Of a stretch of 25,309 nt of DNA, positions 23,653 through 25,309 are shown piece after piece (the first letter of the stretch is position 1; the number at the start of each line of letters is the position of its first letter). Position numbers and translations under genes: made by a program. Under the pieces are notes generated by a model that was not told the origin of the DNA, did not search any database, and saw only the letters and a program-made list of their open reading frames with translations. Origin of the DNA: Candidatus Gastranaerophilales bacterium (GTDB lineage: Bacteria; Cyanobacteriota; Vampirovibrionia; Gastranaerophilales; Gastranaerophilaceae); assembly GCA_947625445.1 (NCBI GenBank), contig CANQOM010000007.1, positions 1-25,309 on the forward strand, written 5' to 3'.

Positions 23653-25309
23653 ATGATTAATAAATATATAACAAATAATTTAGCAATGCTAAAGTCACCA
23701 AAAACTTTAATTAATATTATACTGATAATACTTTTTACATGTATATTTACCGGGATACTGGTTTCAAAATATTTTTTCATACAAAATATTGTAGATTCAA
23801 ATAATATTAGTAAAGTAACCGTCAATGCACCAAGAAATATTGAAGTAATTGACACAATTAAAACAGAAAAAAGAAAACGTGAAGTTGCCCAAAAAGTTAA
23901 ACCTGTTTATAACACTGTTGACAGTATATATATCGAAAATAATTTAAATGAATTAATAACTGATATTAATACCATTATTGATGATAAAACTCAGACACGT
24001 AAAGAAAAACAAAAAAATCTTGAAATTCTGTTGGATATTTCTGATTCATATATAAAACAGTACACAGTAACTTATTTCTTAAATTCTGATAAAGAATCAA
24101 TAAATGAAGTATTTAAAATTGCAAAAGAAGTCATATCTCCGGTCTTATCAGAAGGTATTACTCAATTGGATTTACAAGAAAATGTATTCTCGGGAATAAT
24201 AAAAAGAAACCTTAAAAATCCAATATCAAACAACGAACTGAAAGTTCTAACAACATTGTTAGAACAAGTAATTATACCTAATATGATAATAAACGAAGAA
24301 GCAACATCTCTGGCCCAAAAAAATGCAAGAGATACAGTAACCCCAATAAAAGTAAAATTTAACAAGGGAGAAACAATTATAAAAGCAGGTGAATCGGTAA
24401 CACAAGTTAAAAAAGAAGCCCTGAGTCAAGCCGGTTACAATATATTGAGAATTAATTATTTGGGTGTATTAGGAATATTCTGTCTGGTTTGTTTGGGAAT
24501 TGTTTCTTTATTCTATTATCTTAAATTTTTTGAACCGAAATTCTTAAACAGAAGATATATTATGATTATTGCTACAATGTCAATTTTTCTGTCAATAATA
24601 GCAATAATTCTGCCTCAAAATTGGTCGGTTTTCATATTGCCATTTCCTTTTTATGCAATTATACTTTCTGTTTTTCTTAACTCCAGAACCGCATTTTTCA
24701 TTACGGTATCCCTTTTAACAATAATTACTTTATCTCTTCAATTTTCAGCATTGGCAATGTCAGTATTCATTGTTTCAGTTGCAGTATCAACTATAGGAAT
24801 GACTACTATTAAATATTCAAGAAGATTTGATTTGATAAAAGTAGGTGTATATACCGCAATTGCTATGGCACTAATTATATTGTGCGTATATTATGATTCA
24901 AGATTTGAAAAACTCATTCAAGATATAATCGCCGGAGTTATGAACGGATTTTTCTCCGGAGTTGTTGCACTTGGAATGATTCCTATTTTAGAGAATATTT
25001 ATAAAGTTGTAACAATGTTTGGTTTGGCTGAATATGGAGACTACAATCAGCCTTTACTTAAAAAATTACATGAAACGGCGCCGGGTACTTTTGAACACAG
25101 TTTAAGAGTATCAAATCTGGCCGAATCAGCAGCAGAAGCAATTGGGGCAAATCCTATTTTAACCAGAGTAGGTGCCTTATACCATGACATAGGAAAAATG
25201 AAACGCCCACTTTTCTTCATCGAAAATCAAACCTATTCAGGGATTGAAAATCCTCATGATAAACTTCCTCCGAGTTCCAGTAAAATGATTATTACATCTC
25301 ATACAAAAG
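23653..25309 (+). CDS. 7TM-HD cyclic-di-AMP phosphodiesterase (PgpH-like), 3' end beyond the window
   Basis: The frame is open from the ATG at 23653 to the right edge (552 codons). It starts with a membrane helix at about 19-42, followed by a helical extracytoplasmic domain (about 45-265; 7TMR-HDED type) that begins APRNIEVID and ends KFNKGETIIKAGESVT. A block of about seven membrane helices lies at about 270-450, then a cytoplasmic HD domain: PGTFEHSLRV (His482) and ALYHDIGK (His511, Asp512, Lys515), with NPHDKLPPSSSKMIITSHTK at the cut. PgpH of Listeria and relatives hydrolyse cyclic di-AMP, controlling osmolyte and potassium balance and wall stress; the extracytoplasmic domain probably senses a signal. 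All visible metal ligands are intact. The ribosome-binding site is weak. The name follows the family; substrate was not shown here. Confidence 0.92.
   Translation, partial: MINKYITNNLAMLKSPKTLINIILIILFTCIFTGILVSKYFFIQNIVDSNNISKVTVNAPRNIEVIDTIKTEKRKREVAQKVKPVYNTVDSIYIENNLNELITDINTIIDDKTQTRKEKQKNLEILLDISDSYIKQYTVTYFLNSDKESINEVFKIAKEVISPVLSEGITQLDLQENVFSGIIKRNLKNPISNNELKVLTTLLEQVIIPNMIINEEATSLAQKNARDTVTPIKVKFNKGETIIKAGESVTQVKKEALSQAGYNILRINYLGVLGIFCLVCLGIVSLFYYLKFFEPKFLNRRYIMIIATMSIFLSIIAIILPQNWSVFILPFPFYAIILSVFLNSRTAFFITVSLLTIITLSLQFSALAMSVFIVSVAVSTIGMTTIKYSRRFDLIKVGVYTAIAMALIILCVYYDSRFEKLIQDIIAGVMNGFFSGVVALGMIPILENIYKVVTMFGLAEYGDYNQPLLKKLHETAPGTFEHSLRVSNLAESAAEAIGANPILTRVGALYHDIGKMKRPLFFIENQTYSGIENPHDKLPPSSSKMIITSHTK

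Noticed and set aside
1..25309. CRISPR array, tRNA, rRNA or insertion sequence
   Set aside because: No regularly spaced repeats, cloverleaf or rRNA-like segments, or transposase genes with terminal repeats were found on reading both strands.

Overview
This is an AT-rich (roughly 30% GC by eye), gene-dense bacterial segment using the standard bacterial code (TGA works as a stop). It carries Gram-negative features (a 1.5-kaa AsmA/TamB-like envelope protein, exported proteins) together with a 7TM-HD cyclic-dinucleotide phosphodiesterase, a family typical of Firmicutes and Cyanobacteria, and full-length bacterial ProRS. This mix fits a non-photosynthetic cyanobacterial relative such as Gastranaerophilales (Melainabacteria/Vampirovibrionia). 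That assignment is an inference from gene content and composition; no marker gene was compared.

Layout. (1) 1-2521: the N-terminus of a secreted protein (minus, runs off the left edge), a divergent small XRE regulator, and a convergent, translationally coupled pair of sugar-type ABC permeases without ATPase or binding protein. (2) 2617-6027: a 236-aa protein of unknown function and an exported tandem M16 metallopeptidase with one active half. (3) 6101-8741: a membrane histidine kinase overlapping by 8 bases a REC-HD-GYP response regulator whose HD-GYP domain has lost two normally conserved residues. (4) 8795-14726: a tight housekeeping run proS-gpmI-valS closed by a clear intrinsic terminator. 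(5) 14755-18311: a small, possibly leaderless zinc-ribbon gene (minus), then a divergent two-gene cell-surface O-acetylation module: an AlgX/AlgJ-like SGNH protein followed by an AlgI-like MBOAT acyltransferase. (6) 18396-18959: a catalytic-domain-only tyrosine recombinase preceded by paired palindromes. (7) 18965-25309: an AsmA-like giant (minus) divergent from the start of a PgpH-like 7TM-HD protein that runs off the right edge.

The most striking observation is a run of nine G at 15355-15363, inside the AlgX-like gene. As given, the frame that starts at the good ribosome-binding site (15235) hits a stop at 15382, while the rest of the protein continues in another frame. Removing one G joins both parts into a 554-aa protein. 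In such AT-rich DNA this looks like a slipped-strand ON/OFF (contingency) switch controlling surface polysaccharide O-acetylation, caught in the OFF state; a homopolymer sequencing error is the main alternative.

No tRNA, rRNA, CRISPR array or recognisable insertion sequence was seen, and no stretch over 300 bases lacks a gene.
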